From Hespellia sp. (GTDB lineage Bacteria > Bacillota > Clostridia > Lachnospirales > Lachnospiraceae), in contig JAQUVD010000015.1 in NCBI GenBank assembly GCA_028693555.1, positions 17,187 to 81,186 of the forward strand: 64,000 bases of DNA, in the 5' to 3' direction. This document shows positions 53,996 to 62,316 of the stretch, one piece after another (position 1 is the stretch's first letter; each line of letters starts with the position of its first letter). The notes below the pieces were generated by a model. The model saw only the letters and a list, made by a program, of their open reading frames with translations, had not been told where the DNA came from and searched no databases. The position numbers were made by a program, and so were the translations under genes.

Positions 53996-55495
53996 TTATT
54001 CCAGTTTTTCGCCACTGGCAAGCTTCATGATATTTTCTTCCGAGAATTCATCGACATTCAATTCTCCGGTGAGACTACCTTCGTGCATGACCATCACACG
54101 GTCTGCAACGCCCATAAGTTCCGGCATTTCAGACGAAATAAGAATGATGCTGACTCCACTCTGGACTAATTTATCCATCAAAAGATAAATTTCATATTTC
54201 GCACCAACATCGATTCCTCGTGTCGGTTCATCCAGAAACAGGATCTTACATTCGCTTGCCAGCCATTTCGCCAGCACAACCTTCTGCTGATTTCCACCCG
54301 AAAGGAACTTACATATTTTATTGATATCCGGTGCAACGACCTGTAACTCATCAAAATATTTCTGCACCATCACCTTTTCCTTGCTGCTATCAACAAATCC
54401 TCCCTTAGAAACTTTGTTAAGCGCCGCGGCAGCAATGTTATCCTGAATATCCTGATTCAAAAACAGTCCCTGTGTCTTTCTATCCTCCGTTGCAAATCCA
54501 AAGCCATACTTTACGGCCTGATTTGGTTGAGTGATACGAACCTCCTGTCCGAACACCTTAATCGTTCCTGATTTGTATCTGTCGGCACCAAATATCGCTC
54601 TTAAGACCTCGGTACGTCCGGCTCCTACCAGACCGCCAAATCCAAGGATTTCACCCTTTTTCAGTTTGAACGATACATCTTGGAACCTCTCTGCTGTCAG
54701 ATTTTCTACCTCCAGCACAGTCTCATCACTTTCCATTCTATGCCGTGGTGGAAAGGTATCTTTTAAATCTCTTCCAATCATTTTGCTGATCAGCCAGTCT
54801 TTATCGATATCTGCGATATTTGCATCTGTAATATATTTTCCATCCCGGAGCACGGTCACTCTGTCGCAAAGAGCAAACAATTCTTCCAATCGATGAGAAA
54901 TATAGATGACGGTAATTCCATCCTCTTTTAATTTTCTTACAATTTCAAACAATCGATCGATTTCGCCTGTCGTCAGACTGTCCGTCGGTTCATCCATTAC
55001 AATGATTTTGGAATTATAAGACAATGATTTTGCGATATCTACCATCTGCTGCTGCGCTACGCTTAAACGCTTAACAGGTATCTTATAGCTTGGGAGTGTT
55101 CCCCTGCTCGCATAGTCCAGATACTTTCCGGCAAATTCATTTTCTTCTTTTGTGCTGATAATGGAACATTTATTTTTTTCCTGACCCAGCATGACATTTT
55201 TAATTGCATTCAGCTCAGGTACCAGGCTCAATTCCTGGTATATAATCGATACACCTTTATCGATTGCATCTCTTGGGTTTTTAACTGTGACAACCTCGCC
55301 ATTAATTTTCACGGTTCCCGCATCAGGCTTATACACTCCGGAAAGAACCTTCATTAATGTCGATTTTCCAGCTCCGTTCTCACCAATCAATGCATGGATT
55401 TCTCCTTTTTTTACATGCAGATCAACGTTATCCAATGCAGTTACTTTAGAAAAAGTCTTGGTAACGCCCAGCATTTCCAATGCATATTCACTCAT
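53996..55495 (-). CDS. Sugar ABC transporter ATPase, two cassettes (RbsA/MglA-like)
   Basis: A 499-residue double ATPase of the CUT2 class. Cassette 1 has GENGAGKST near residue 38, YQELSLVPELNAIKNVM, LSVAQQQMVDIAKSL and VMDEPTDSL. Cassette 2 has the degenerate Walker A GLVGAGRTEVLRAI, LSGGNQQKVVLAKWL and LFLDEPTRGIDVGAK. Ribosome site AAAGGAG before 55495. Works with the adjacent permease and the lipoprotein at 58645-59667. Confidence 0.95.
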   Translation of the reverse strand: MSEYALEMLGVTKTFSKVTALDNVDLHVKKGEIHALIGENGAGKSTLMKVLSGVYKPDAGTVKINGEVVTVKNPRDAIDKGVSIIYQELSLVPELNAIKNVMLGQEKNKCSIISTKEENEFAGKYLDYASRGTLPSYKIPVKRLSVAQQQMVDIAKSLSYNSKIIVMDEPTDSLTTGEIDRLFEIVRKLKEDGITVIYISHRLEELFALCDRVTVLRDGKYITDANIADIDKDWLISKMIGRDLKDTFPPRHRMESDETVLEVENLTAERFQDVSFKLKKGEILGFGGLVGAGRTEVLRAIFGADRYKSGTIKVFGQEVRITQPNQAVKYGFGFATEDRKTQGLFLNQDIQDNIAAAALNKVSKGGFVDSSKEKVMVQKYFDELQVVAPDINKICKFLSGGNQQKVVLAKWLASECKILFLDEPTRGIDVGAKYEIYLLMDKLVQSGVSIILISSEMPELMGVADRVMVMHEGSLTGELNVDEFSEENIMKLASGEKLE

Positions 55496-55522
55496 AAGCT
55501 TCTCCTTTTTGCGCTTAAACCG

Positions 55523-56497
55523 CTACTTTTCCTGTTTTTGGAATACAACTGCCGCAAGGATAATAACACCCTTGATCAGGCTCTGCAGGTTCGGATCCGC
55601 TCCAATCAGGTTCAGGATATTGTTTACCATCGCCATAATGATAACTCCGGCAAATGTTCCTGCCAGTGTTCCGACTCCGCCACTCATGGCTGTTCCGCCG
55701 ATAACTGCTGCTGCAAGTGCATCCATGTCGTATCCGGTACTTCCGTTTGGCTCACCGACTCGAACACGGGCCATTAACATGACACCACCTAAGGCCGCTG
55801 TGAATCCACAAAGAACATATGCCATAATCTTGTTCATCTTTACTTTGATACCGGTCAGTCTCGCTGCCTCTGCATTGCTGCCGATTGCATAGATGTGACG
55901 TCCATAAATTGTTTTATGTAAAATAATAACGAAAATTGCAAGCATCAAAGCATATAAGATGACTGCACAGGGGATTCCAAATACAAATCCGGAGCCAAAG
56001 TTCTCCCAGAATTCGCTTACTTTTCCGCCCGGAGCACCTTTGGTGTATACCATTACGATTCCTTTTACGATCATATTCATCGCCATTGTAACAATAAATG
56101 CTTCCAGTCTTCTTGTTACGATTACAATTCCATTTACCAGACCAATGAAACAGCCAAGTAATAATACGAGAATGACAGGTCCAATCATAATTCCCGTCTT
56201 TCCTGCTGCTACGCCCTTCTCCATCATATCTGCCAACAGACAGGCCGTAAGTGCCATAATACTGGTTACAGAGAGGTCAATTCCTCCCACGAGCAGAACA
56301 ACTGTCATACCAATGCTGACTACACCTACGATTGATGCCTGTCTCAAGATATTCATAATATTTGAATATGTTGGGAAGATATTCGGAGAAGCGATCGTCG
56401 AAATTACGAACACAAGTATCAGCGCAATATACGGTACACTCACCGGATTGCCCAATATTCTTTTCACAATATTTGTTTTTTCCTTTTCCTTCGTCAC
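55523..56497 (-). CDS. Sugar ABC transporter permease (RbsC-like)
   Basis: CUT2 permease of about 324 residues, nine to ten helices, with SIVGVVSIGMTVVLLVGGIDLSV and GGTAMSGGVGTLAGTFAGVII, both family hallmarks. I chose GTG at 56497 because GGAGG lies 8 bases upstream; the frame opens with TTG at 56512. It is the only permease of the system, so it should act as a homodimer. Confidence 0.93.
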   Translation of the reverse strand: MTKEKEKTNIVKRILGNPVSVPYIALILVFVISTIASPNIFPTYSNIMNILRQASIVGVVSIGMTVVLLVGGIDLSVTSIMALTACLLADMMEKGVAAGKTGIMIGPVILVLLLGCFIGLVNGIVIVTRRLEAFIVTMAMNMIVKGIVMVYTKGAPGGKVSEFWENFGSGFVFGIPCAVILYALMLAIFVIILHKTIYGRHIYAIGSNAEAARLTGIKVKMNKIMAYVLCGFTAALGGVMLMARVRVGEPNGSTGYDMDALAAAVIGGTAMSGGVGTLAGTFAGVIIMAMVNNILNLIGADPNLQSLIKGVIILAAVVFQKQEK

Positions 56498-56528
56498 GAC
56501 TTGCTCCTCCAATCATCATCCTGAGATT

Positions 56529-57596
56529 TTATTTGTATAAAATAGTACGTTCTGTTGCTTCAGGACTTACCAGTACCTTTACTAATTTAGGATTCTTGCG
56601 AATCTCATAAAGTGCATCTTCCAGATCCTCTAACGGAACAATCATGGAAATGAGTGGTGTCGGGTCAACACGGTCGTATTTCATCAGAGTGAGTGCGTCA
56701 CCCCAGTCATATCCGATTCCGGCACAGCTTCCGCTGATCTTCTTTTCACTTGTTACAAATTCTACTGGCGGCAGACTTGCAAAATCATCTTCTGCACAGA
56801 TACCAAACGCCTCAACTTTTCCACCTTTGCGCACCATTTGGAATGCCTGCTCATAAGTAGAAGATCGTCCAACTGCCTCAAGTACAAAATCTGCACCAAC
56901 ACCATTTGTAAGCTTCATTACTTCTTCTACCGCGTCACATTTTGATGCATCAATCACATAATCCGCAACAACCTCTTTTGCCATTGCTAGACGGTCTGCA
57001 TTCATATCCACCATAATGACCGGTGCTGCTCCGCGAAGCTTTGCAAGCTGCGCATGCATAATTCCAAGACCCGCGCCAATCACTACAACACTTCTTCCAA
57101 TGGTACAATCCATCTTATGTGATGCATTTAAGCATGCGGTAAGCGGCTCAACAAATGCTGCTTTTTCATCGGATACTTCATCCGGCACTTTATAAATATT
57201 CTTCCACGGAACCTTTACGTATTCTGCAAATCCACCATCTGTGTGAATACCGATCTGTTTGAAATTCGTACAGAGAAGTGGCTCGCCGATGCGGCAGTGA
57301 TAGCATGTTCCGCAAGGAGTACAGATATCATATGTAACACGATCACCCACTGCGATATCCTGTGCATTCTTTCCAACTTCAGCAATCGTTCCATATACTT
57401 CATGTCCGGTTGTCAGTGGGATGCATTCTACTTCATCCGCATATTTTCCATTAAATGAGCCCCAGTCAGAGCCACAGATTCCACAATATTTTACTTTCAC
57501 CAATACTTCATCATCATTTATTTCAGGAATCGGAAGTTCTTTCAATTCAAAATGTTTCACTTCCGTGAGAACCTGTGCTCTCATTTTTTCTGCCAT
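56529..57596 (-). CDS. Zinc-dependent polyol/sugar dehydrogenase (MDR family)
   Basis: A 355-residue medium-chain dehydrogenase. Catalytic zinc region: KYCGICGSDWGSFNGK and GHEVYGTIAEVG; structural zinc region: CTPCGTCYHCRIGEPLLC. The Rossmann motif is VVIGAGLGIMHAQL, followed by a DMNADRLA acidic end (NAD-type). Overall nearest to sorbitol/galactitol/threonine-type dehydrogenases. In this operon it likely oxidises an imported polyol or aldonate. Confidence 0.92.
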   Translation of the reverse strand: MAEKMRAQVLTEVKHFELKELPIPEINDDEVLVKVKYCGICGSDWGSFNGKYADEVECIPLTTGHEVYGTIAEVGKNAQDIAVGDRVTYDICTPCGTCYHCRIGEPLLCTNFKQIGIHTDGGFAEYVKVPWKNIYKVPDEVSDEKAAFVEPLTACLNASHKMDCTIGRSVVVIGAGLGIMHAQLAKLRGAAPVIMVDMNADRLAMAKEVVADYVIDASKCDAVEEVMKLTNGVGADFVLEAVGRSSTYEQAFQMVRKGGKVEAFGICAEDDFASLPPVEFVTSEKKISGSCAGIGYDWGDALTLMKYDRVDPTPLISMIVPLEDLEDALYEIRKNPKLVKVLVSPEATERTILYK

Positions 57597-57627
57597 TTTC
57601 TTATTCCTCCTATATTAATGTAATGTT

Positions 57628-58608
57628 CTATTTTGTAAATAATTTGTCGTTTCGTCCTTCATAAGGAGCATCGATCATAAGCGGTTTCAGGAAATCAATC
57701 GTCTTCTTCACTCCATCCGCACGTGACATAATGACATCTTCATGCTCGTAATTGAATACACCGTCATATCCGGTAATAAAAAGTTCACTGATCAGGCGTT
57801 TCCAGTCAACATCGCCCCAGCCCGGAATTCGGAAACGGAATGAGCGGTCCAGTCTTCCCCAGCCGTCCTGCATATACATATTCAGTCCGCCTCTTGCAAG
57901 ATTGTGTTTTACAATCTCACAGTCCTTAGCATGAACGGTTACAATACGTCCCCGCAGGTCATCCACGAACTGATTCACATCTACTCCCGAAAACAGAATG
58001 TTTGCAGGGTCAAGATTGATACAGAAACTTTCATGATGATCCACCACTTCCAATAATCGGAGTGTGGACTGTGTATCGTATACAATGTTGTTCGGATGTG
58101 GTTCAAATGCAACCTTTACTCCATATTCTTTGTATTTGTCAAACACGTAGCCCCACTTCTCGGCAAACTGTTCTTCTTCACATTTCCATCCGTTCGGTTC
58201 CGGCCAGTCATTGATATGTCCATAATTCTCCATCCCGGAAAATGCTACAACTGATTTCACTCCTAGTTCTGCTGCAAGCTGTCCGGCACGAATCATACTT
58301 TCCTGTCCAAAGCGAATCTTCTCTTCTTTGGAACCGGGACAGATGCTGTCCATCCCGGCACTGTAAGGTCCCATAATCAAAGGAGAGTCTGCGTGGTTGC
58401 TAAGTGCTGAGATAAACAATCCCTGATCTTCAATTTTCTTTTTGAATTCTTTTGCATTGTTTCCTTTTAAAAGTTCTGGAACATCCACCTGTCCATTGTC
58501 CGTATATGCCGGAAGTTCAACCGCGTCATAACCATTGTCTGCTGCGATTTTACAAACTTCATCTACTGGAAGTTCCGAATAATTAACTACACAAAACCCA
58601 ATTTTCAC
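57628..58608 (-). CDS. TIM-barrel sugar phosphate isomerase/epimerase
   Basis: A 326-residue AP-endonuclease-2/IolE-type barrel. Strand 1 is KIGFCVVNYSELPVDEVC; metal ligands expected from the family fit VAFEPHPNN (E), INLDPANI (D), VHAKDCE (H) and VFNYEHED (E). It starts with GTG at 58608, with GGAGG 8 bases upstream. It probably isomerises or epimerises a keto-sugar in the pathway. Confidence 0.9.
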   Translation of the reverse strand: MKIGFCVVNYSELPVDEVCKIAADNGYDAVELPAYTDNGQVDVPELLKGNNAKEFKKKIEDQGLFISALSNHADSPLIMGPYSAGMDSICPGSKEEKIRFGQESMIRAGQLAAELGVKSVVAFSGMENYGHINDWPEPNGWKCEEEQFAEKWGYVFDKYKEYGVKVAFEPHPNNIVYDTQSTLRLLEVVDHHESFCINLDPANILFSGVDVNQFVDDLRGRIVTVHAKDCEIVKHNLARGGLNMYMQDGWGRLDRSFRFRIPGWGDVDWKRLISELFITGYDGVFNYEHEDVIMSRADGVKKTIDFLKPLMIDAPYEGRNDKLFTK

Positions 58609-58644
58609 GTTCTATTCCTCCATATCTTTCATCCTACAATCATT

Positions 58645-59667
58645 TTAGTATGTCCAGTCGAAATCATCTCCGTCTTTTACTACGTAATCACCAACGTTTT
58701 CCTTTGTTACTACGATAGGATCTTTTACAACAATCTTGTCTTCCGGATCTTTTCCTTCCAGCGTGTCAATTGCAAGGTGAAGAGCCTCTACAGAAGCTGC
58801 AGCCGGGAACTGAGTCAAGCCATAGCATTTGCCTTCTTCGATCAATTTACATACGCCGTTGATACCATCTGCATTTACAATAATAATACCTTCATCGTCT
58901 CTGCCTGCTTCTTTGATTGCATCCCATGCTGCTAATGTAACACCGCCATCCTGTGAGATCACTGCATCGATTTCACCAGGTCCGTATTTGCTCAGGAAAT
59001 CTTCCATTGATGTTTTTCCTTTTGATGCCTCAAAATCGGTGTACTGTCTGTCAATAATTTTAATGTCCGGATATTTGTCAAATACTTTATTTTGTCCGGC
59101 TTTCTGTCCGTTATCTGTTCCTGATCCTGCGATGGAGTCAAGTGCAATGACATTTCCCTTTGCTGAACCATTTTTCTCTGTCAGTGCATCTACGATCATC
59201 TGTGCACAGGCTGCTCCGTTGTTCTCATCTGTCCAGCCTACAAAGTGTGAATAATCTTCTGTTGTCGCTGTACGGTCAAATAAGATTACCGGAATTCCAG
59301 ATGCATAAGCTGCCTCGATACCCGGATTAACTGCATCCTCTACACAAGGTGTAATCAAAATTGCATCCAGATCCTGCTGAAGCATTGATTCAATGTTACT
59401 GTTCTGTGTGTTTGCATCATCATGTGCGTCTGTCTCCACGATCTTGATGTTGAGTTTGTCTGCCTCTGCCATCAGCTCGTCACGCATCTTTACACGCCAG
59501 CTGTTTGATACGGATGCATTTGCAAATCCGATCGTGTACTTTGCATCACTTTTCGCCGATGCTGTAGATCCTGCTGTTTCATCCGCTTTCTTTCCGCACC
59601 CTCCGAGTAAAAGGGTTCCTACCATTGTTACTGCTACAAACGCTGAGATAACTCTTCTTTTTTTCAT
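58645..59667 (-). CDS. Sugar-binding lipoprotein (RbsB-like)
   Basis: A 340-residue periplasmic-binding-protein-type lipoprotein. Signal peptide then lipobox LLGGC (cysteine near residue 23). The mature domain starts YTIGFANASVSNSWR, and QQDLDAILITPCVEDAVNPG, FVGWTDENNGAACAQ and VISQDGGVTLAAWDA are typical of the CUT2 binding protein family. First gene of the leftward operon, 1 base-pair scale coupling not present. AGGAGG before the ATG. Confidence 0.94.
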   Translation of the reverse strand: MKKRRVISAFVAVTMVGTLLLGGCGKKADETAGSTASAKSDAKYTIGFANASVSNSWRVKMRDELMAEADKLNIKIVETDAHDDANTQNSNIESMLQQDLDAILITPCVEDAVNPGIEAAYASGIPVILFDRTATTEDYSHFVGWTDENNGAACAQMIVDALTEKNGSAKGNVIALDSIAGSGTDNGQKAGQNKVFDKYPDIKIIDRQYTDFEASKGKTSMEDFLSKYGPGEIDAVISQDGGVTLAAWDAIKEAGRDDEGIIIVNADGINGVCKLIEEGKCYGLTQFPAAASVEALHLAIDTLEGKDPEDKIVVKDPIVVTKENVGDYVVKDGDDFDWTY

Positions 59668-59731
59668 AAAACTTCCTCCTCTTTCTTTTTTAACAGTGAC
59701 CTTTCTGAGAGCTCCTGTCTAACTATTTAAT

Positions 59732-59760
59732 AATATAGCACATTTTCTTTTATTTGTCAT
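59732..59760 (-). promoter_or_regulatory. Promoter of the sugar ABC/PTS operon
   Basis: Minus-strand -35 ATGACA (59755-59760), 17-base spacer, -10 TATATT (59732-59737), leader of about 60 bases to the lipoprotein gene. Confidence 0.75.
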
Positions 59761-59767
59761 TATTTTT

Positions 59768-59811
59768 CTTTCATTTCCTTTTGTTTTTTTCTTTTTCTTT
59801 TCGTTTTTTGG
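59768..59811. promoter_or_regulatory. CTTTC-tract operator A
   Basis: CTTTCATTTCCTTTTGTTTT (59768-59787) and a second tract from 59791 to 59811 with CTTTTCGTTTT. The pattern of CTTTC/TTTCG direct units 10-11 bases apart resembles operators of DeoR-family regulators such as AgaR. It lies just upstream of the leftward -35 box. Confidence 0.6.
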
Positions 59812-59900
59812 TTGTCAGCCCCTATTTTTTTAGTTTTTCGTCATTTTATCTGATATTATACATTAATGAATCTATTTGAGAGATTACTTATTTTTGTTAT

Positions 59901-59922
59901 CTTTCGTTTCTTTTCGTTTATT
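59901..59922. promoter_or_regulatory. CTTTCG-tract operator B
   Basis: CTTTCGTTTCTTTTCGTTTA, a near copy of operator A in the same strand orientation, sits directly upstream of the -35 box of the regulator promoter. Confidence 0.6.
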
Positions 59923-59926
59923 GTCA

Positions 59927-59955
59927 TTGTCATTTATTTATTTTTATGTTATCAT
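59927..59955 (+). promoter_or_regulatory. Promoter of the DeoR regulator arm
   Basis: Plus-strand -35 TTGTCA (59927-59932), 17-base spacer, -10 TATCAT (59950-59955). With the leftward promoter it accounts for the 336-base divergent gap (59668-60003), which has no ORF. Confidence 0.7.
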
Positions 59956-60003
59956 TGTAAATAGCTAATATAGAATGTTTTTTAATATGATAAGGATGGA
60001 ATT

Positions 60004-60798
60004 ATGTTTAAAGTTGAACGAATCAGACGTATAAAGGAAATCTTACGAGACTGTCACCAGATTGAAGTCTCAGTACTTAGCAATCTCTTAAACGTTTCCG
60101 ATGCGACAATCCGTAATGATTTGGAAGAATTGGAACAGGATGGATTTCTCACCCGTTTTCACGGTGGTGCAACATTCAACTCGCCTGATACATCGCTTTC
60201 TGACAATTCGCAGCCCACTATGTCCACAGTGGAGTACCATAAAGATAAGGAAGAGATTGGTATTATAGCTTCCCGTCTCGTTCAGGAACGTGAATGGATT
60301 TTTCTGGGTCCCGGTACAACTACTTATTATATTGCAAAGGCACTGCGCGAGCGCGGTCAGATTAATGTACTGACCAATAATTTTCTCGTGGCCAATATAC
60401 TGTACGATGTTCCTACCATCCGTCTTGTTTTTCTTGGCGGTCAGGTGGATCACCTCGGAAACTATGCAGTTCCGGATGATCTGGACAAAGAGCTGCAGAA
60501 CATTTACCTCGACAAAGCATTCTTTTCCGTGGACGGTGTCGATCTAAACGCCGGATACACGCTGTCAGACAAAACTGTTTTCGATATCATTCATTCTGTT
60601 ATGAAACGATCCAGAGAACCAATTATGGTTGCTGACTGCAGTAAATTCGAACAGACTGCATTTATGACAATCGGAAATTTATCGCTGACACCAACTATTA
60701 TTACAAATGCCGGAATCCCAGATGAGTATAAAAGATACTATCTGGATCACGACATCCGTGTGTATTCGTCATTTGATTTGAAGCCTGCCGCTTTTTAA
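60004..60798 (+). CDS. DeoR-family sugar-responsive repressor
   Basis: A 264-residue regulator. The N-terminal winged HTH shows IEVSVLSNLLNVSDATIRNDLEELEQDGFL followed by RFHGGA, the DeoR signature. The C-terminal sensor domain has the phosphate-sugar-binding pattern (FLGPGTTTYYIAKAL, VLTNNFLVANIL, FSVDGVDLNAGYT, VADCSKF). Divergent from the sugar operon, so it probably represses both arms until a phosphorylated sugar binds. AAGGATGGA ribosome site before 60004. Confidence 0.92.
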   Translation: MFKVERIRRIKEILRDCHQIEVSVLSNLLNVSDATIRNDLEELEQDGFLTRFHGGATFNSPDTSLSDNSQPTMSTVEYHKDKEEIGIIASRLVQEREWIFLGPGTTTYYIAKALRERGQINVLTNNFLVANILYDVPTIRLVFLGGQVDHLGNYAVPDDLDKELQNIYLDKAFFSVDGVDLNAGYTLSDKTVFDIIHSVMKRSREPIMVADCSKFEQTAFMTIGNLSLTPTIITNAGIPDEYKRYYLDHDIRVYSSFDLKPAAF

Positions 60799-60837
60799 TG
60801 CTTTTCAAATACGGCGGATCATTTTGGAGTTTTAATT

Positions 60838-62298
60838 ATGAAATTTTTTTCTATTGAGACAAAAAATCTAACAAAAATCATGGAACGCCCACTCATCAGC
60901 GATATTTCCTTTACTGCTCATTCCGGTGAAATCCATGCCATTATTGGTAATAACGGAGAGGGGAAAACCTTGTTTGCCAAACTCCTTGCAGGAGTGCGCC
61001 CCAAAACGAGTGGCAGCATTCTCATCAACCATGAACCACTCGATATTACAGATGTTGTATCTGCCCAAAAATATGGCATTTACATGCTTCAGCAGGAAGA
61101 GGTCCTTTTTCCAAAGCGAACAGTACGTGATAATATCATTGCCGGAAATGAAAAGAAGCTTGGGCTGAAAAATCGCTTCTTCAGCCCTTCGAAAAAAAGA
61201 TTGAATCAGGTCTGTCTGGACTATCTAAAGCTGTTTCATATGGAAAATTTGGATCTGGATGCTCCAATTTCTTCGTTCAGTGTCATGGAGAAACTGGTGG
61301 TTCAGTTATGCCGCATTTTAATCTGTGACCCAAAGGTCCTTATCTTAGACGAGCCTTCCACTGCGCTTACTACAGCCGAGCTTCGGACAGTCTTTGATTT
61401 TATGACAGATTTCAAGCAGAACACCGCAATCATTCTGATTACGCATAATTATTCTCTGCTGATGCGTTATTGTGATCGGGTATCCGTTATCGATGACGGA
61501 ACAATCACCGCATCTTTTACGCGGGATGATTTTACACTGCCGGAGTTCAATGAATGTATCACTCATTTGAAGATGAATGTCAAATATCCAAAACTTCCGA
61601 TTATTCCGGGAAACGAACTCATCCGCTTCGACCATCTTTCGACGGATCTGCTGGAGGATATCCATTTTTCCATGCGCCGCGGTGAAATCATCGGGCTTGC
61701 AGGATTAAAGACAGGTCAAAAACACAGCTTTCTGAGCACGCTCTCCGAAGAGCTTATGCCCAAAGACGGTCAGATTATTTACTCTGATACACTCCGCCGC
61801 CCATTTTTCAGTCTAATCAGCGGAGACGAAGCAAATCAGGCACTTTTTATGGCACACTCAATTCCGTTTAATATAGCTGTGTCCAATTTTCAAAAAGTGA
61901 CAAAATACGGACTCTTTTCCAAACGCATGATGAAGGGATATGGGATCTACTATCTGAACAAATTAAAAATCAAGGATTCCGACATCCATACCCGCACCTG
62001 TCACCTAAGTACCGGCACCAAACAGAAAATTGTAATTGCACGTTCCCTATTCACACAATCGAATATTTACATATATGATGAGCCCACCAAAAATCTGGAC
62101 TCAACAAGCAGACTGGATCTTTACAATATCCTGAATGCATTAACTTTAGACGGTGCATCTATTCTCCTGATTTCTTCCAACAACGCAGAGCTCGTCGGCA
62201 TGTGCAGCCGCGTGATTCTTACAAAGGACGGAAAACAAATCGGGAATTATTCGACACAATACCTTTCTGAGGAAGCCCTGTCTAAAGAATTAGAATAA
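60838..62298 (+). CDS. Orphan RbsA-like double ATPase, partly degenerate
   Basis: A 486-residue CUT2-type ATPase. Cassette 1 keeps Walker A (GNNGEGKT, about residue 38), Walker B (VLILDEPSTALT) and an H-loop (ITHNYSL), but its signature reads FSVMEKL instead of LSGGQ. Cassette 2 has a lost Walker A (GLKTGQKHSFL), a signature LSTGTKQKIVIARSL, Walker B IYIYDEPTKNLD and no H-loop histidine. No permease or binding protein is in this arm, and the leftward arm already has a normal RbsA-like ATPase. It may be a regulatory ATPase or serve a distant permease. Confidence 0.85.
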   Translation: MKFFSIETKNLTKIMERPLISDISFTAHSGEIHAIIGNNGEGKTLFAKLLAGVRPKTSGSILINHEPLDITDVVSAQKYGIYMLQQEEVLFPKRTVRDNIIAGNEKKLGLKNRFFSPSKKRLNQVCLDYLKLFHMENLDLDAPISSFSVMEKLVVQLCRILICDPKVLILDEPSTALTTAELRTVFDFMTDFKQNTAIILITHNYSLLMRYCDRVSVIDDGTITASFTRDDFTLPEFNECITHLKMNVKYPKLPIIPGNELIRFDHLSTDLLEDIHFSMRRGEIIGLAGLKTGQKHSFLSTLSEELMPKDGQIIYSDTLRRPFFSLISGDEANQALFMAHSIPFNIAVSNFQKVTKYGLFSKRMMKGYGIYYLNKLKIKDSDIHTRTCHLSTGTKQKIVIARSLFTQSNIYIYDEPTKNLDSTSRLDLYNILNALTLDGASILLISSNNAELVGMCSRVILTKDGKQIGNYSTQYLSEEALSKELE

Positions 62299-62316
62299 TG
62301 TAAAGGGAGAATTACT

